From NCBI GenBank assembly GCA_947683425.1, contig CANTUQ010000102.1, forward strand, positions 1,977,501 to 2,041,500: a DNA stretch of 64,000 nucleotides, given 5' to 3'. Position numbers and translations under genes: made by a program. A model generated the notes under the pieces. It ran no database searches, was not told the origin of the DNA, and saw only the letters and a list, made by a program, of their open reading frames with translations. This document shows positions 1 to 11,881 of the stretch, one piece after another (within the stretch, counting starts at the first letter, position 1; the number at the start of each line of letters is the position of its first letter). This DNA comes from Excoecaria cochinchinensis (Eukaryota > Streptophyta > Magnoliopsida > Malpighiales > Euphorbiaceae).

Positions 1-871
1 CTAGACTGACTCTCGCAGGTCATGCATAATACAAATCATATTTCAAATTACGTAATTTATATCATTGTACATAATCAACAATAGATAAGACATATGAATA
101 AGTTCATAAAGTCAATCATGCATCATACAATTTACACTTAAGCATAACATAATAATCTTAGAGAGATATCATAAGTATAGATATGCATAATACATTCAAT
201 TATATTAACATACTTCATAAAATAGTCAAAGAATAAACCTAAAGGCATCACAAGTTCGGAATTCACACATTGGCATCACAAACAAAAACTCAATTTGGAA
301 ACCAGGAGTGTCGTGATCGCGACGGATGCAACTTGGCCCAGGTCGCGATCACGGCAACCTTCGCGATCTCGCGAGGGAACGAGGGCATCTCGCTATCGTG
401 CTCGCGACAGTGAGCTGCCAACCCAACAATTCAGCAACCGAACTCTCTGTCGCGCTCGCGACAGAGGCTCTGCTGCACGGCTCGGCGGCGTACGAGGGCT
501 GCTTTCACCGGGCTCTATCGCGACCTCGCGACGATGTCGCGCTCGCGACAGAGTCAGGAATTCCCAACCCTTACAAGAATTCTGCATAAAATTCCCTCTT
601 CACAACACCCAATTCTTAAACCAAGCATCAATGAAAATATCTCCAAGGCACCATGCTCATAAATCACTCAATGAAATCTCTTAGCCCATTAACATCCTAC
701 TACCATACACTACTAACTCACCATAATAATTCCTTTACTTACTTTATTTAATTAATTTCTTAGCAACTAAATCCTTATTATCCATATTACTCATGCATAA
801 ATTACCGAAATACCCTTCACTTAACCGACTTAGCTTGCCGATTTCGACTAGGCCCGATTTGGGGTGTTACA
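1..871 (-). mobile_element. Tekay-type LTR, partial (runs off left edge)
   Basis: Read on the minus strand this begins at 871 with TGTAACACCCC, the start used by the other Tekay-type LTRs here, and continues past position 1. It interrupts the gag frame of the Tat element at 872, so the expected target duplication is GCAGC (872-876); the other copy lies outside the window. It carries a CpG-rich palindrome array at 309-553. The left edge corresponds to the stretch just before the hairpin cassette of related LTRs. It could be the 5' LTR of a full element or a solo LTR. Confidence 0.85.
309..553. repeat. Array of TCGCGA-type palindromes in LTR
   Basis: Several imperfect copies of the core TGTCGCGATCGCGACA, with variants such as GTCGCGCTCGCGACAG, lie in an otherwise AT-rich LTR. 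Short open frames across this stretch are by-products of the repeat. Confidence 0.8.
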
Positions 872-1352
872 GCAGCTCTTTATCTCCCAGATCTCTGTCT
901 TTTTGGTTGACCCCCTTTCCAGCTGACAGCATGCGCGTGATTGCCTCAATCTGTTACCTCATCCCCCTTAAGGCTTCGTCTTCCCCCCAGGGTGCCATGG
1001 GCCTCACAGCATGGTGGACTATTAACTCTTCGTCTTCCTCCTCCATTAGGAAATCATCGTTGGGATTATGAATCCTTTCCCCTCTTGGCTCGATGGGTGT
1101 GGCAGCTCTGTGATCATTGTTGGGTTGGCGAGCAGCAACTCCAACGAAGGGAGCCTCCCCACCAGCAGGTGGTTCGGCTTGCCCCCGAGGAGGGGCTGCC
1201 TGTGGTTGTAGAGCAGCAGGTGGCTGTGGGGCAGCAGGTGGATGGGCAATCCTTTCAACCATGGCGCCCATCATATCCATCATTCTACCCTCAAAATCTT
1301 CTAGCCTCCTAGCAAGGTCCTGAGTGGTCAAAGCTCTAGCTTCTTCTGCCAT
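872..1352 (-). pseudogene. Tat-lineage gag, N-terminal fragment
   Basis: The minus-strand frame starts at an ATG at 1352 (MAEEARAL) and gives an acidic, Pro/Ala/Gln-rich N-terminal Gag segment. An in-frame TAA lies close to 954, and the same frame then continues to the Tekay insertion at 871. The start and the last part (MLSAGKGVNQKDRDL) resemble the equivalent positions of the Tat element at 37867-38340 (ARMMTVGKGMNPEDREL), which identifies it. Gag forms the virus-like particle of LTR retrotransposons. No capsid or zinc-finger part remains here; it would lie left of the nested insertion, outside the window. An in-frame ATG upstream at 1394 is less likely to be the start. Confidence 0.75.
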
Positions 1353-2226
1353 TGGTGGTTCTAGAGAGAGTGACTCAGAATTTCGGCAACTCAAAAAGCG
1401 GATTTGACCTTACTAGCTGACCGTCGGAACCTCTTGTCCACTTAGATGAATCTATGATGGCTGAAAAAATTAGATTGTTAGAATGATGCATGATTGACAT
1501 ATACAATGCATGACAGTGTACTATGCAATATTTACAATCGCATGTAAGCAAGTAGATCCTTCCAACCTTATTACTCCAATGCACGAGGTAATGTGGTCTC
1601 TTTCCTAGGTGGGCTTGATCCATGGGTTAGCGGGGAACCCAATGGACGCGTATGGTGCTCGGTGGAAAACTGGCATCATAATATCTCTTATCTAATGCGC
1701 ATACATATGGATTTTGGCCTTTATATATTTAAACATTTTAACTAAATTAAGATGGGCCCATCGGGGCATGAAAGCCTTTGATAAAAGCCCATTTAATTTT
1801 GTTGAATTTGTTCAATATATAATGGCCCACATAGCAAGCATTGTATTAAGGTACATGTCACCTAGGGGAAATATCTATTGCCATTACATGAGCTTTGGTT
1901 ATGGGTGATAGTATTTTGGGGTTACCCAAGCATGGTCCCTACCGACGGGTCTAGTTCATCACGAGCGTAACAACCGATCGGGTCACCATTTGATATACCT
2001 TGATGGTACGAGTCTTGGGCTGGTGATTATCCTTAATACTTCGCTACATTGAGTGAACGTAGGGTCATGCTTCGGGAACGCACCGGGGCTAATAAAGGGA
2101 CCAAACTAGCATAGATCTAAGGCTCTAATGCTATGATATGCAACTTCGAAAAGGGATAAAAATTTGAAATTAAAACTCAATTATAAATTTTAACCAAGAT
2201 ACTTTCGAATCGAAGCCACTTAGAGG
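1353..2226 (-). other. Untranslated leader of minus-strand Tat element
   Basis: Non-coding stretch between the primer binding site and gag. It is clearly related to the leader at 36947-37866, for example around the block beginning ATGGATCAAGCCCAC in both copies. No conserved ORF is seen. Confidence 0.75.
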
Positions 2227-2244
2227 TCCCCAGTGGAGTCACCA
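2227..2244 (-). other. Primer binding site, Tat element
   Basis: Minus-strand TGGTGACTCCACTGGGGA lies one nucleotide after the LTR end (TCACA). It differs at one position from the PBS at 36929-36946. This sequence is typical of Tat/Ogre elements, which are reported to use tRNA-Arg. Confidence 0.8.
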
Positions 2245-2245
2245 C

Positions 2246-3356
2246 TGTGACGCGCACCGAAGCCCGTCGGACGCCCTGAAGGCCCGCTTTTAGGGCTTTA
2301 GAGAAAGGTTCATGAAAACTTGTAAGGTATTTGCAAGTGCGTCTATTTTGGGCAACAAGGAGGTTTCTTGGAGTTGCCACCCAATAGAACATTGGAACAG
2401 ATCGTCTAGCCTCGGTGAGCCTAAGACGGCGCATAATATCCATTTTGGGCAAGCCAAAGGGATCTTGGAGATATCATCCCAATAGAACATTGGAATGACC
2501 CTCTAATACCGTGGAGCGTAGGATTGTAAATTTAAGTCTTTTGGTGGGACACAAGAGGTGTCTTGGAGATCCCATTCCCATGAAACATCGGAATGGTCCT
2601 CTCACCTTGTTGAGCTCAAAGACCAAAGATGGTTCGGGACTTTTCATTTATCACACCTTGGTTATTTTATAATTAAGTTTTGAATTTAAGTTTTCATCCC
2701 TTTTCTCACACATCTCGATGCAATAATTAGAGCGCAAGTTTGATCATTCAAGGAAAGCGATAAATAAAAGGGTAAATAAAATAAAGTACATGAAAATAAA
2801 ATACAACAAAACTAGGGGTGGAATACAACCCCCATTGCAAATAAAATACAAAATCATGCATAAAACGGGATATTTATTGAGAATGAGGACATTGGTCCTC
2901 TCATGTATAATTAAATAAAACAATTTTAATGGTGACAATGTATTTGGATGAAAAACTAGGACACTGGTCCCATTTTATTAGGAAAAACCAATTTATTTTA
3001 TAGAATTACTTTTGTGTGATTTTTTTAATTAAGCATGCATAAAAACTATTTCATTTAATAATTTTATAACAAATAAATCAAAAATAAACAAAGGAAAATT
3101 AACATGTACAATAAAATGATCAAATCCCGAATCTCCTTCGCTTGCATGGATGCTCAAACAAGAAAAATACAGATTTGAAACCAAAAAAAACAAAGACGAA
3201 TAAAATTTATGTTAGTGATTAAACCAAAGAAATTAATTAAACGCATAAAACAATAAATCATAGATTAGAATAAATAAAACATGCATTATATACGACAAGT
3301 CAATTAAATAACACATTAAAATAAATTGATTAACATATTAAATAAAACAAATAATG

Positions 3357-3425
<69 letters not shown>

Positions 3426-4567
3426 TGAGATAAGACAAAAATAATATTTAGAAATATTAGATCTATGTACAAAAACACATGAAATAAATAAAATAAATGT
3501 AAAGATCTACATGGTTAACAATTAAATATAAGCAAAATAAATAAAAGAAAAATAAAAGTTAAGGGATCAAGTCTAAAATATTTACCCTCAGATTTGGATT
3601 CGATTGATGATGAAAATGATTGATTTTCCTTGTTGCAATTCACAAAATAGAGAAAAAAAATTAAAATAATAAAAATTGGAAATTTATTCCAAGAGAAAAT
3701 TGATAAAAAAATTGGAAGGAAAGAAATTAATTCTTGAAGACAAAGAATTGATTTCTTTGTTTCAAGAACAATTATTTTTGATAAAAAAAAGATTAAAAAG
3801 ATGAAAATAAAATTAATCTTCAAGAATAAAAACTTATTTTCAAAAAAATAATTTTGATAAAAAGATCCAAGATTCAAGAACAAAATAAAGATTTTTCTTA
3901 TCTCAATAAAAATTCTAGATCAAAAATTAAATTTCTTAATCTTAGAATTTTATTTGGAGAAAAATAAGTGTCAAAAAAATGGAGAGAATTCTTTTAAGAA
4001 GAAAAGAGAAAAAGAAGATGAAAAATGATCTCTTGCCCAAAATCCTCTAATTTTCCCACTTAAAAATGAAAATAAAAGGAAAAAAATTGATTTATGGAAG
4101 AAAAATCAGATTTTTAATTATTCCCTTGATTTTGGGTGTAAAAATGGAAGAAAAAATTCAAAATTTCGAAATTTGGGTGGAAAAAGGTCAAAAATAGGAG
4201 AAAAATGAAATCCCGGCGAAAAAGGGGCTATTTCGGCAGATCTGGACGTGAATGGGCGACCGACAAGGCCGCGCGCAGATCATGCGAGGCAGGCACGAGC
4301 GACGCGCAAGGTGTTTGATGCCCTGCGCGCTGCCGCACCCGACACTCGCCGAATTGTTTTTTTTAAATATGACTAAAAAACACTAAAATTTTCAAATATC
4401 ATTTTTTTTAAACTAATTTTTTAAAATATTTTTAATATTTTTATGTTTTTCATTCTAAATTGCAAATTTTGCAAGGAAACCATCAATTTCAACGTTTTTT
4501 GCCTGTGAAGGCAATTATCATCATTGGGTAACTTCGATTTAGGCTGACTCAGGACCCGGTATCTACA
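2246..4567 (-). mobile_element. 5' LTR of minus-strand Tat/Ogre-like element
   Basis: The minus strand starts TGTAGATACCGGGTCC at 4567 and ends GCGTCACA at 2246, followed by the PBS. It is very AT-rich apart from a GC-rich island at about 4215-4345. It contains a (TAA)n microsatellite and, near its end, three degenerate hairpin modules at 2340-2600. Its first 150 nt align well with the solo LTR at 51744-54618, so both belong to one family, distinct from the Tat element at 34878-60174. Confidence 0.9.
3358..3423. repeat. (TAA)22 microsatellite
   Basis: Uninterrupted TAA repeat of 66 bp inside the AT-rich part of the Tat LTR. Confidence 0.97.
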
Positions 4568-4847
4568 GTAGGATCTTCCATTTTCGTATTTATGTTTTGA
4601 TAAATAATTGCGCTAATAAAATTGTTGCTGAGGCCTGAGCCCTATCCTTTTTTAGTACTTTTCATGCAGGAAGTTGGGCACATCTTTGCCGGGATGCTAC
4701 CGAAATTTTTTCGGTTAGTCACATCCTAGTCGGAATTCTACCAAAATTTCTAAAAATTAAAGATATAGTTAGTTTACTTATAACTATCACGCCAATAATT
4801 TGTAATTAACATATCTTCAAGGCCACTAACTCTTACTTTCCTATAGG
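4568..4847 (+). other. Flank between Tat LTR and Athila-like ORF
   Basis: AT-rich and non-coding. It contains the short inverted sequence CCGAAATTTTTTCGG at about 4709-4723 and ends in a pyrimidine-rich run with TATAG just before the ORF start, which resembles a splice acceptor. It is probably the leader of the Athila-like element; no LTR boundary is visible. Confidence 0.4.
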
Positions 4848-6303
4848 ATGCCCCCCTAAATGAAACCTCCCTCAGGACCAGCCCGAGCGCAGGCTCCAAC
4901 ATGAATGACACTCGACCTAAGGGAGAGGTTTCAGGACCTAGCTCAAGTCTAGTTTTGAGCTAGCTGGTACATTTCCAGGCCCATCCTCAAGCACATGGGG
5001 ATGTTAGAGGAGGTTGACGTGCTTCTAGAGGCAGTAGGGTGGACTGAGTTCCTTCGACCATCATTCTAGACTTATCCGAGGATTGCGAGGGAGTTCTTGG
5101 CCACCTTTCATTACAGAGGGTTCCAGAGATTTGACACTGAGGAGGGCGTTATACAGTTTCGGATCAGGGGCAACCACTTTAGTATCACCCGCAGAGTGTT
5201 CGCCTAGGTGATGGGACTCCCATCTGGGGCAGATGTGATGATACTGTAGAGGGCCATTCGGAGACAGCATTGGGAGGCCATCGTATTCCCGGGAGCCCCC
5301 TACAATAATAACACGGCGAAGAGCACTATCCTTTCGTCGCAAGCTCTGAGATACATACATAGAGTACTATCCAGCTCTTACCCGAGCCAAGCTGGGAACC
5401 TTGGATCAGTCAATGGGGCCGAGATATGGAGTATGTGGGTGACGGTTATGGGTCGGTGCCTTCGGTGCCTCAATATTAGCCATGAGATTCTGGCTAACTT
5501 GGTTAGGTTGGCGCGTGGGACAGTGCCATTTATATCTACTGGCGGGGTGATCACTAGGCTGTTGACATATCTGAGGGTTCCTTTAGCAGACTTTAGGCCT
5601 CTGTTGGATGAGGATGTTTATGTGGATGTAGTTACAGCCCAGACTATGGGATGGTAGCTCAGATACATGGTCACTTGAATGAGTACAGCTGCTTACAGGG
5701 ACGGAGACTAGGCGTCTCTTCCATCTCCCCCCACTCCAACCAACTGCGGACATTCCAGAGGAGCCCCAGGGGGAGGAGTAGCCTCCACAGCAACCCCAAC
5801 CAGAGGAGGAGCAGCCTCACACTCCTTAGGATATGGAGTTTGTCATAGATTTAGATTGTCTGCTATACACTCTAGTGTCACAGTGAGGTTAGAGGCACAC
5901 GCCCCGCCACCGTAGGTCCAGCACTCCGAGTCTTGGGGGGCTAGGAGATTCTACCCTTATAGCTAGCCTGGGCACCTAAGGGCATCTATGTCCACTGCTC
6001 TTCCACCACCAGAATCCCATGCAGAGTCGATGCTGCCCAATGCACAGTCACCATCTCCATCTGTACAGCAGGACATTATCTCAGTGGTGACCGCCGTCCT
6101 TGCATCCATGGAGCAGCGCATGGATGAGAGAGATAAAGTGTTGGGTAGGCACTTGGATAGACAGGAGAGGCTCATAGAGGAGTTAAGATAGGGTCTAAGT
6201 GCCTCACAGCCAGCTGTGGCTCAGAGGATTGATGAGGCCATTTAGATGGTTGATGAGTCTGTTACCTCTCTTCGGCTTTGAGTGGAGGTCTTAGAGTCTT
6301 TTA
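4848..6303 (+). pseudogene. Athila-like ORF1 relic, part 1
   Basis: A single forward frame runs from an ATG at 4848 to the copia insertion at 6304, broken by roughly fifteen in-frame stops and no obvious frameshift. The best-preserved part (5070-5657) contains REFLATFHYRGFQRFD and later RGTVPFISTGGVITRLL, a pattern like the ORF1/Gag-like protein of Athila-type Ty3-gypsy elements. A coiled, charged stretch follows at 5988-6191 (ASMEQRMDERDKVLGRHLD). Its job in Athila elements is presumed Gag-like. The frame continues without a shift at 17726, so it was split by the copia element. Many stops fit C-to-T decay (CAG to TAG, CGA to TGA). Alternative: another plant gypsy-derived ORF; no LTR or pol of this element is seen here. 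Confidence 0.55.
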
Positions 6304-6784
6304 TATTGGGTTTCAACGAAATAATTCAAATTAAACGCAGCGGAATAAAACCGAAACCTGAAAATAGGATCCAAGTATATTCAATTGATTCAAAAAGAAG
6401 AGATTAAGATTTATTGACCTTAGAACGAAAATAACTCCTTATCTCGGACTTTAGGTGCTGCTTCAATCACGAACACCCTCTACCGGTATCCAGACGCACG
6501 AACCAAGGAACAGAATTCGCAGGGTGCTAGCTCCCTTATGTTGCAAATGGATTTTTAAATTTTTCTTTCTCAAAGAAAAGGTGGCTAGGTTTTCTTTTTC
6601 TTATTCTCACAAGAAAAGAGATGTACAGCCACTGTAAATCTATTCCTACTTGAAGAACGTGATTAGAGTTATCATATGAGTTAATCTCTATTCTTAACAT
6701 ATATCTATATATATGTAAATAAGTTTAAAACCCTAATAGGTAAATAATGATATTATCTCTAATTCAAAATTAAGAGATATTTAC

Positions 6785-6839
<55 letters not shown>

Positions 6840-7904
6840 TTATTTATTTATTTCTTATTCAAAATAATAAGAAATATTATATTAATACATACTATTATCT
6901 CATAATCAAAATAAGAGATATATGTATATGTACATATATAAATATATATAAATATGTAATTTCGAAATTATATATAAATACCTTTATTTATATATTATTC
7001 CGAAATAACCTAATAAAATCCATTTTGTTCATTTTGGTCTTGGTGTGTGACCCAAATAGGTTTATATTATGTTAGCAGTGCGCCTAATCCCATAATAAGC
7101 CCACAAGTCATAATTGGTCTCTAGCAAGACATTATGATTATCCAAATAATATAAATATCGTTAGTCCGATTTTAACCTGACAATAGAACATGCTATTATC
7201 CTTTTGTCACACGATATCTTGTTTGAACATAAGTCATGGTACATGTCAAACTTATATTGTTCAAACATATAATTTCCCAATCACTAAGTAGACTGATAAA
7301 TTCATATGACATTGATGACACTATCAATTCATTCGAGCATGGCCATGCATTTTATAGTCCTACTTATCGAGGGGCCCAATAGATATCTCTCTCATTAGAG
7401 AGGGACAAATTCCATCTTGATTATTCACTTTCCTCTGCATAATTCTCATTATGTCCGATCATGAATTTTATAATTATCCGATTAAAGATAACGTTTGATT
7501 ATGTCAAAACATAATGTTCCTTATGTAGGAAACTATGATAACCTCAGGTCAAAGTATTCAATAACATATTTATTATAAGATCACTTATGACACTATCCCA
7601 TGTAGTGATCTTACAGTGGGTCTATCCAGTACTTTGTTCTCTAACAAATACCTATAGATTTGATTTATATCATCATATATAATCATCCCATGATTATCAA
7701 TACAAATCTATACTAGTCTTAATTTATCTTTATGCCTTTTAGTGATAAATGACTAGGGATATCATGAATAACATTCTTATTCATAAACATTACAATAATG
7801 TAACATGCCAATAATATTAATGTGAAGAAAACCATTATATATAAATGAAAATGTAATGATTACATTAAGGTCCAAATGTTTGGCCTAGGGCATAACCAAT
7901 AACA
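6304..7904 (-). mobile_element. 3' LTR of copia element
   Basis: Minus strand TGTTATTGG... to GTTGAAACCCAATA. The terminal CA has decayed to TA relative to the 5' LTR. It contains a (TA)n run at 6787-6834 followed by TTTA repeats. It is close to the 5' LTR along its whole length, with scattered substitutions and a microsatellite length difference. Confidence 0.92.
6787..6834. repeat. (TA)n microsatellite in copia 3' LTR
   Basis: About 24 TA units, followed by TTTA units. The corresponding tract in the other LTR (16622-16660) is shorter. Confidence 0.95.
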
Positions 7905-7916
7905 ATCTCCCACTTA
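7905..7916 (-). other. Polypurine tract of copia element
   Basis: The minus strand reads AAGTGGGAGAT immediately before the 3' LTR start at 7904. This is where plus-strand DNA synthesis would be primed. It lies directly after the pol stop codon region. Confidence 0.8.
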
Positions 7917-7918
7917 CA

Positions 7919-9360
7919 CTAGGCCCTATCATACATATATCTAATACCCATTGACCTAGTATGTCCATCATGTTTGGCTTGTGGGAGATCTTTGGTAAGT
8001 GGATCAGCAATGTTATCATCAGTAGGTACTCTGCAAATCTTGACGTCTCCCCTCTCAATTATTTCTCTAATGAGATAAAAACGCCTGAGTATATATTTTG
8101 ATCTCTGATCAGATCTGGGCTCCTTAGCCTGTGCAATAGCACCGTTGTTGTCACAATAAAGATCCACAGGGTTGCTGATACTAGGAACTACTCCCAATTC
8201 AGCAATGAATTTCTTAATCCATACTGCTTCTTTAGCTGCATCTGATGCTGCTATATACTCAGCTTCTGTTGTAGAATCAGTGGCAGTGCTTTGTTTAGAA
8301 CTTTTCCAGCTTATAGCACCTCCATTTAACACAAATACATATCCTGACTGCGATCTAAAGTCATCTTTTCCAGATTGGAAGCTTGCACCTGTATAACCAT
8401 TTATTACTAGCTCATCTTCCAATCCTCCATATATTAAGAATGCATCCTTAGTTCTTCTTAAGTACTTAAGGATATTCTTAACAGTTGTCCAGTGACTTTC
8501 ACCGGGATCTGACTGGTATCTGCTCGTCATTCTCAAAGCATACGAAATGTCTGGTAGAGTGCATAACATGGCATACATGATTGATCCTATAGTCGAAGCA
8601 TAAGGAATCATACTCATGCGATCTCGCTCATCAGATATCATTGGACATTGAGTCTTGCTAAGAGTAATGCCATTAGACATTGGCAAAAATCCTCTTTTGG
8701 AATTTTGCATACTGAATCTATTTAGCACCTTATCTATATAAGTACTTTAACTCAGACCAATTATCCTTTTAGATCTATCCTTATAGATCTTAATCCCAAG
8801 GATATAAGCAGCTTCGCCCAAATCTTTCATTGAAAATGATTTCCCTAATCAATCTTTTGTCTTTTGCATGATAGGGATGTCATTTCCAATAAGTAATATG
8901 TCATCGACATATAATACAAGAAACATCACAGCGCTCCCACTAATCTTCTTGTATACACAAGGTTCATCCTCATTTTTGATAAACCCAAACTCTTTGACTA
9001 TTTCAGTAAAACAAAGATTCCAGCTCCGAGAAGCTTGCTTCAATCCATAAATGGATCTTTGCAGCTTACATACCTTTCTAGAATACTCAGGATGGACAAA
9101 ACCCTCAGGTTGTGTCATGTACACATCCTCTAGTAAGTTTCCATTGAGAAACGCTATTTTGATATCCATTTTCCATATCTTATAGTCATAATATGCAGCA
9201 ATGGCAATAAGAATTCTTATTGATTTAAGAATTGCGACTGGTGAAAAGGTTTCATCATAGTCAATACCATGAGTTTGTTTGAACCCTTTTGCAACGAGCC
9301 TTGCTTTAAAGGTATTTACTTTGCCATCCATATCGGTTTTCTATTTGAAAACCCATTTGC
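7919..9360 (-). pseudogene. copia pol: reverse transcriptase and RNase H
   Basis: Minus-strand RT-RNase H region. The RT part (9331-8849) shows KARLVAKGFKQ, the conserved IYGLKQASRSW and the catalytic YVDD box at about 8900-8912. RNase H (8728-7919) shows TEAEYIAASDAAKEAVW and the C-terminal ADPLTKDLP, and ends with TAG at 7919-7921, right next to the polypurine tract. In-frame stops lie near 9342, 8849 and 8746; the last two fit TGG-to-TGA and CAA-to-TAA changes. The frame is otherwise continuous, so decay is by point mutation. RT copies the element RNA and RNase H removes the template. This copy cannot make the full polyprotein. Confidence 0.92.
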
Positions 9361-10567
9361 ACCCAATGGTTTTAATTCCTTCAGGTGGATCAATTAAGTT
9401 CCAAACTTGATTATCATACATGGATTGCATCTCAGATTTCATGGCTTCTAGCCATTTTTCAGATTCTGGACCTGACACGGCATCTTGATAGGTAGTAGGC
9501 TCATCTTGATCCATGAGCATTACTTCACAACAATTTGTCACGAGAAATCCATATCTCTCGGGTTCCTGTCGTATCCTATCAGATCTACATGGTACTTGTG
9601 TAACAGGTACAGGTTCCACAACAGTTTGTGAAACTTGTTGAGTTTCCACCGATGGTTCTATGTTTTCTTGTGGTTCTCGAATTTCTTCAAGTTGTACTTT
9701 ACTCCCACTGGTTCTTTTAGAAATAAATTCCTTTTCTAAAAAGACACCATTTCGAGCAATAAACACTTTGTTCTCAAAAGGGTTATAAAAGTAATATCCT
9801 TTAGTTTCCTTAGGATATCCCACAAAAAGACATTTATCAGATTTTGGTGCTAATTTATCTGAGACCTGTCATTTGACATAAGCCTCACAGCCCCAAATCT
9901 TTAGAAAAGATAAACTAGGAGTTCTCCCAGTCCATATCTCATATGGTGTCTTTTCAACCGCTTTGGATGGAACTCTATTCAAAGTGAATGTGGCTGTTTC
10001 TAATGCATAACCCCAAAAGGATAACGAAAGATCTGTTTGACTCATCATTGATCGAACCATATCTAATAAAGTTCGATTCCTCCTTTCAGATACACCATTC
10101 CATTGTGGTGTTCCTGGCGGAGTTAATTGTGAAACAATTCCACAATCTCTTTGATGATTATCAAATTCTTAGCTCAAATATTCACCACATCGATCGGATC
10201 GAAGTGCTTTAATAGTTTTACCAAGTTGATTTTGTACTTCATTTTAAAAAGTTCTGAACATTTTAAATGATTCATGTTTATGTTTCATTAGATAGACATA
10301 GCCATATCTACTGAAATCATTAGTGAATATAATGAAGTACTGAAATCCTCCCCTGGCATTTATGCTTAATGGGCCACATACATCAGAATGTATAAGGCCT
10401 AATAAGTTAGTGGCCCTTTCACTATGTCCAGTAAAAGGATCCTTTGTCATCTTGCCTAATAAACAAGATTCGCAATTATCAAATGATTCAAAATCAAATG
10501 ATTGCAAAAGTCCATTAGAATGGAGTTTAGCTTTGTGTTTCTCATTTATATGACCAAGGCGACAATG
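9361..10567 (-). pseudogene. copia pol: integrase
   Basis: Minus-strand integrase. The N-terminal zinc domain is visible as CRLGHINEKH followed by CESCLLGK (about 10560-10440). A catalytic Asp lies in LIHSDVCGP. The catalytic Glu region is PPGTPQWNGVSERRNRT at about 10060-10110. The C-terminal part reads KIWGCEAYVK and continues through 9823-9341. Stops interrupt it at about 10555 (replacing the Trp before the zinc domain), 10243, 10170 and 9870. Integrase inserts the cDNA into the genome; this copy is inactive. Confidence 0.9.
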
Positions 10568-11881
10568 TTATAGATATGTTGTATTTAGATCATTTGGTTT
10601 GGATTTTTTTGTAATTATGTTATAAATATCATGATTATTGGATGTTTCTAGATTTAGGACATAAAGCCCACAATATGAATCAGCAATACCATAAAGCATG
10701 TCATCATAATAAATAGAACATTTCTTATTCTTAATAAGAAAAGAAAAACCTTCATCATCCAAAGTTGAAACTGAAATAATATTCCTACTCAAACTAGGAA
10801 CATAATAGCAATTGTTCAAAACTAACAAAAGCCCATTGGGCAAAGTCAATTCATAAGTGCCTACGGCTAGAGTAGCAACTTTTGCTCCATTTCCCACTCG
10901 TAGGTCCACTTCACCCTTTTTCAGCTGCCTACTCCTTTTGAGTCCCTGAACATTTGTACAAATGTGAGATCCACATCCAGTATCTAATACCCAGGAAGTA
11001 GAAGTAGATAAATTAATTTCTATAACATAAATACCTGAAGATATAGCCTCACCACTCTTCTTCTTCTTCAACTCTTCCAAGTAGAGCTCGTAGTTCCTCT
11101 TCCAATGACCAGGTTCATTGCAGTGGAAGCAAAGTCCCTCCTTTGGAGGTTTAGCCTTGGGCTTGGGTTTGGGCTTAGGCTTACCACCAACTTTTTCCTT
11201 ATCCTTAGCCTTACCCTTAACTTTCATGCCTTTCCCTTTGTTGACCATCAGAACATGGCCAGGCTTCTTACTTATGCTTTGCTCAGCTGTTTTGAGCATG
11301 GCATGCAGCTCAACTATAGATTTCTCCATATTATTCATGTTGTAGTTCATGACAAAATGGTCATAACTATCAGGTAATGAATTAAGGGTCAAATCCGTTG
11401 CCAGCTCTAAACTGAGGGGAAATCCAAACCTCTCAAGGTGATCAATATAGCCCTTCATTTTCAAAACATGAGAGCTAACTGAAGAACCTTCAGCTGTCTT
11501 GCAAGAATGCAAAGCTTTGGTAGTCTCATACCTTTCTTGCCTAGCCTACTATTGGAAAGTCTGCTTGAGATGAGTACTCAACTCATAAGCCTCCATGTTT
11601 TCCAGATGCTTCTGAAGCTCTGGAGCCATGGTAGCTAACATAAGACAACCAACGTCCACAGAATCATCAACGTGTTTCTTGTATTTCTCTTTGACTGCCC
11701 TTGTAGCATCAGTAGGTGGCTCATTGGGAATAGGCTCATCCATCATATACAGCTTCCTTTCCTGCTTGAGGACAATTCTCAAATTTCTGAACCAGTCAAG
11801 GAAGTTTGTGCCAGTTTCCTTAAGTTTGTCCTTCTCAAGGACTGATCGCAGTGACATAGTAGAAGTATTATTTGATGCCAT
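10568..11881 (-). pseudogene. copia gag and protease
   Basis: Gag begins at an ATG at 11881 (MASNNTSTMSLRSVLEKDKL) and has the copia Gag core, including LERFGFPLSLELATDLTLNSLP. Two adjacent in-frame TAG codons at about 11544-11549 replace what were probably two CAG codons. A Lys/Pro-rich stretch leads to a zinc knuckle, CFHCNEPGHWKRNY (about 11090-11130), in which the last Cys of CX2CX4HX4C is replaced by Tyr, probably TGC to TAC. The protease active site is WVLDTGCGSHI (about 10975-11005). Gag packages the RNA and the protease cuts the polyprotein. It could not work as it stands. Confidence 0.92.

Noticed and set aside
3515..3883. 122-residue Phe/Ile/Leu-rich ORF, membrane-protein-like
   Set aside because: Low-complexity AT-rich LTR sequence; the hydrophobic look follows from T-rich codons.
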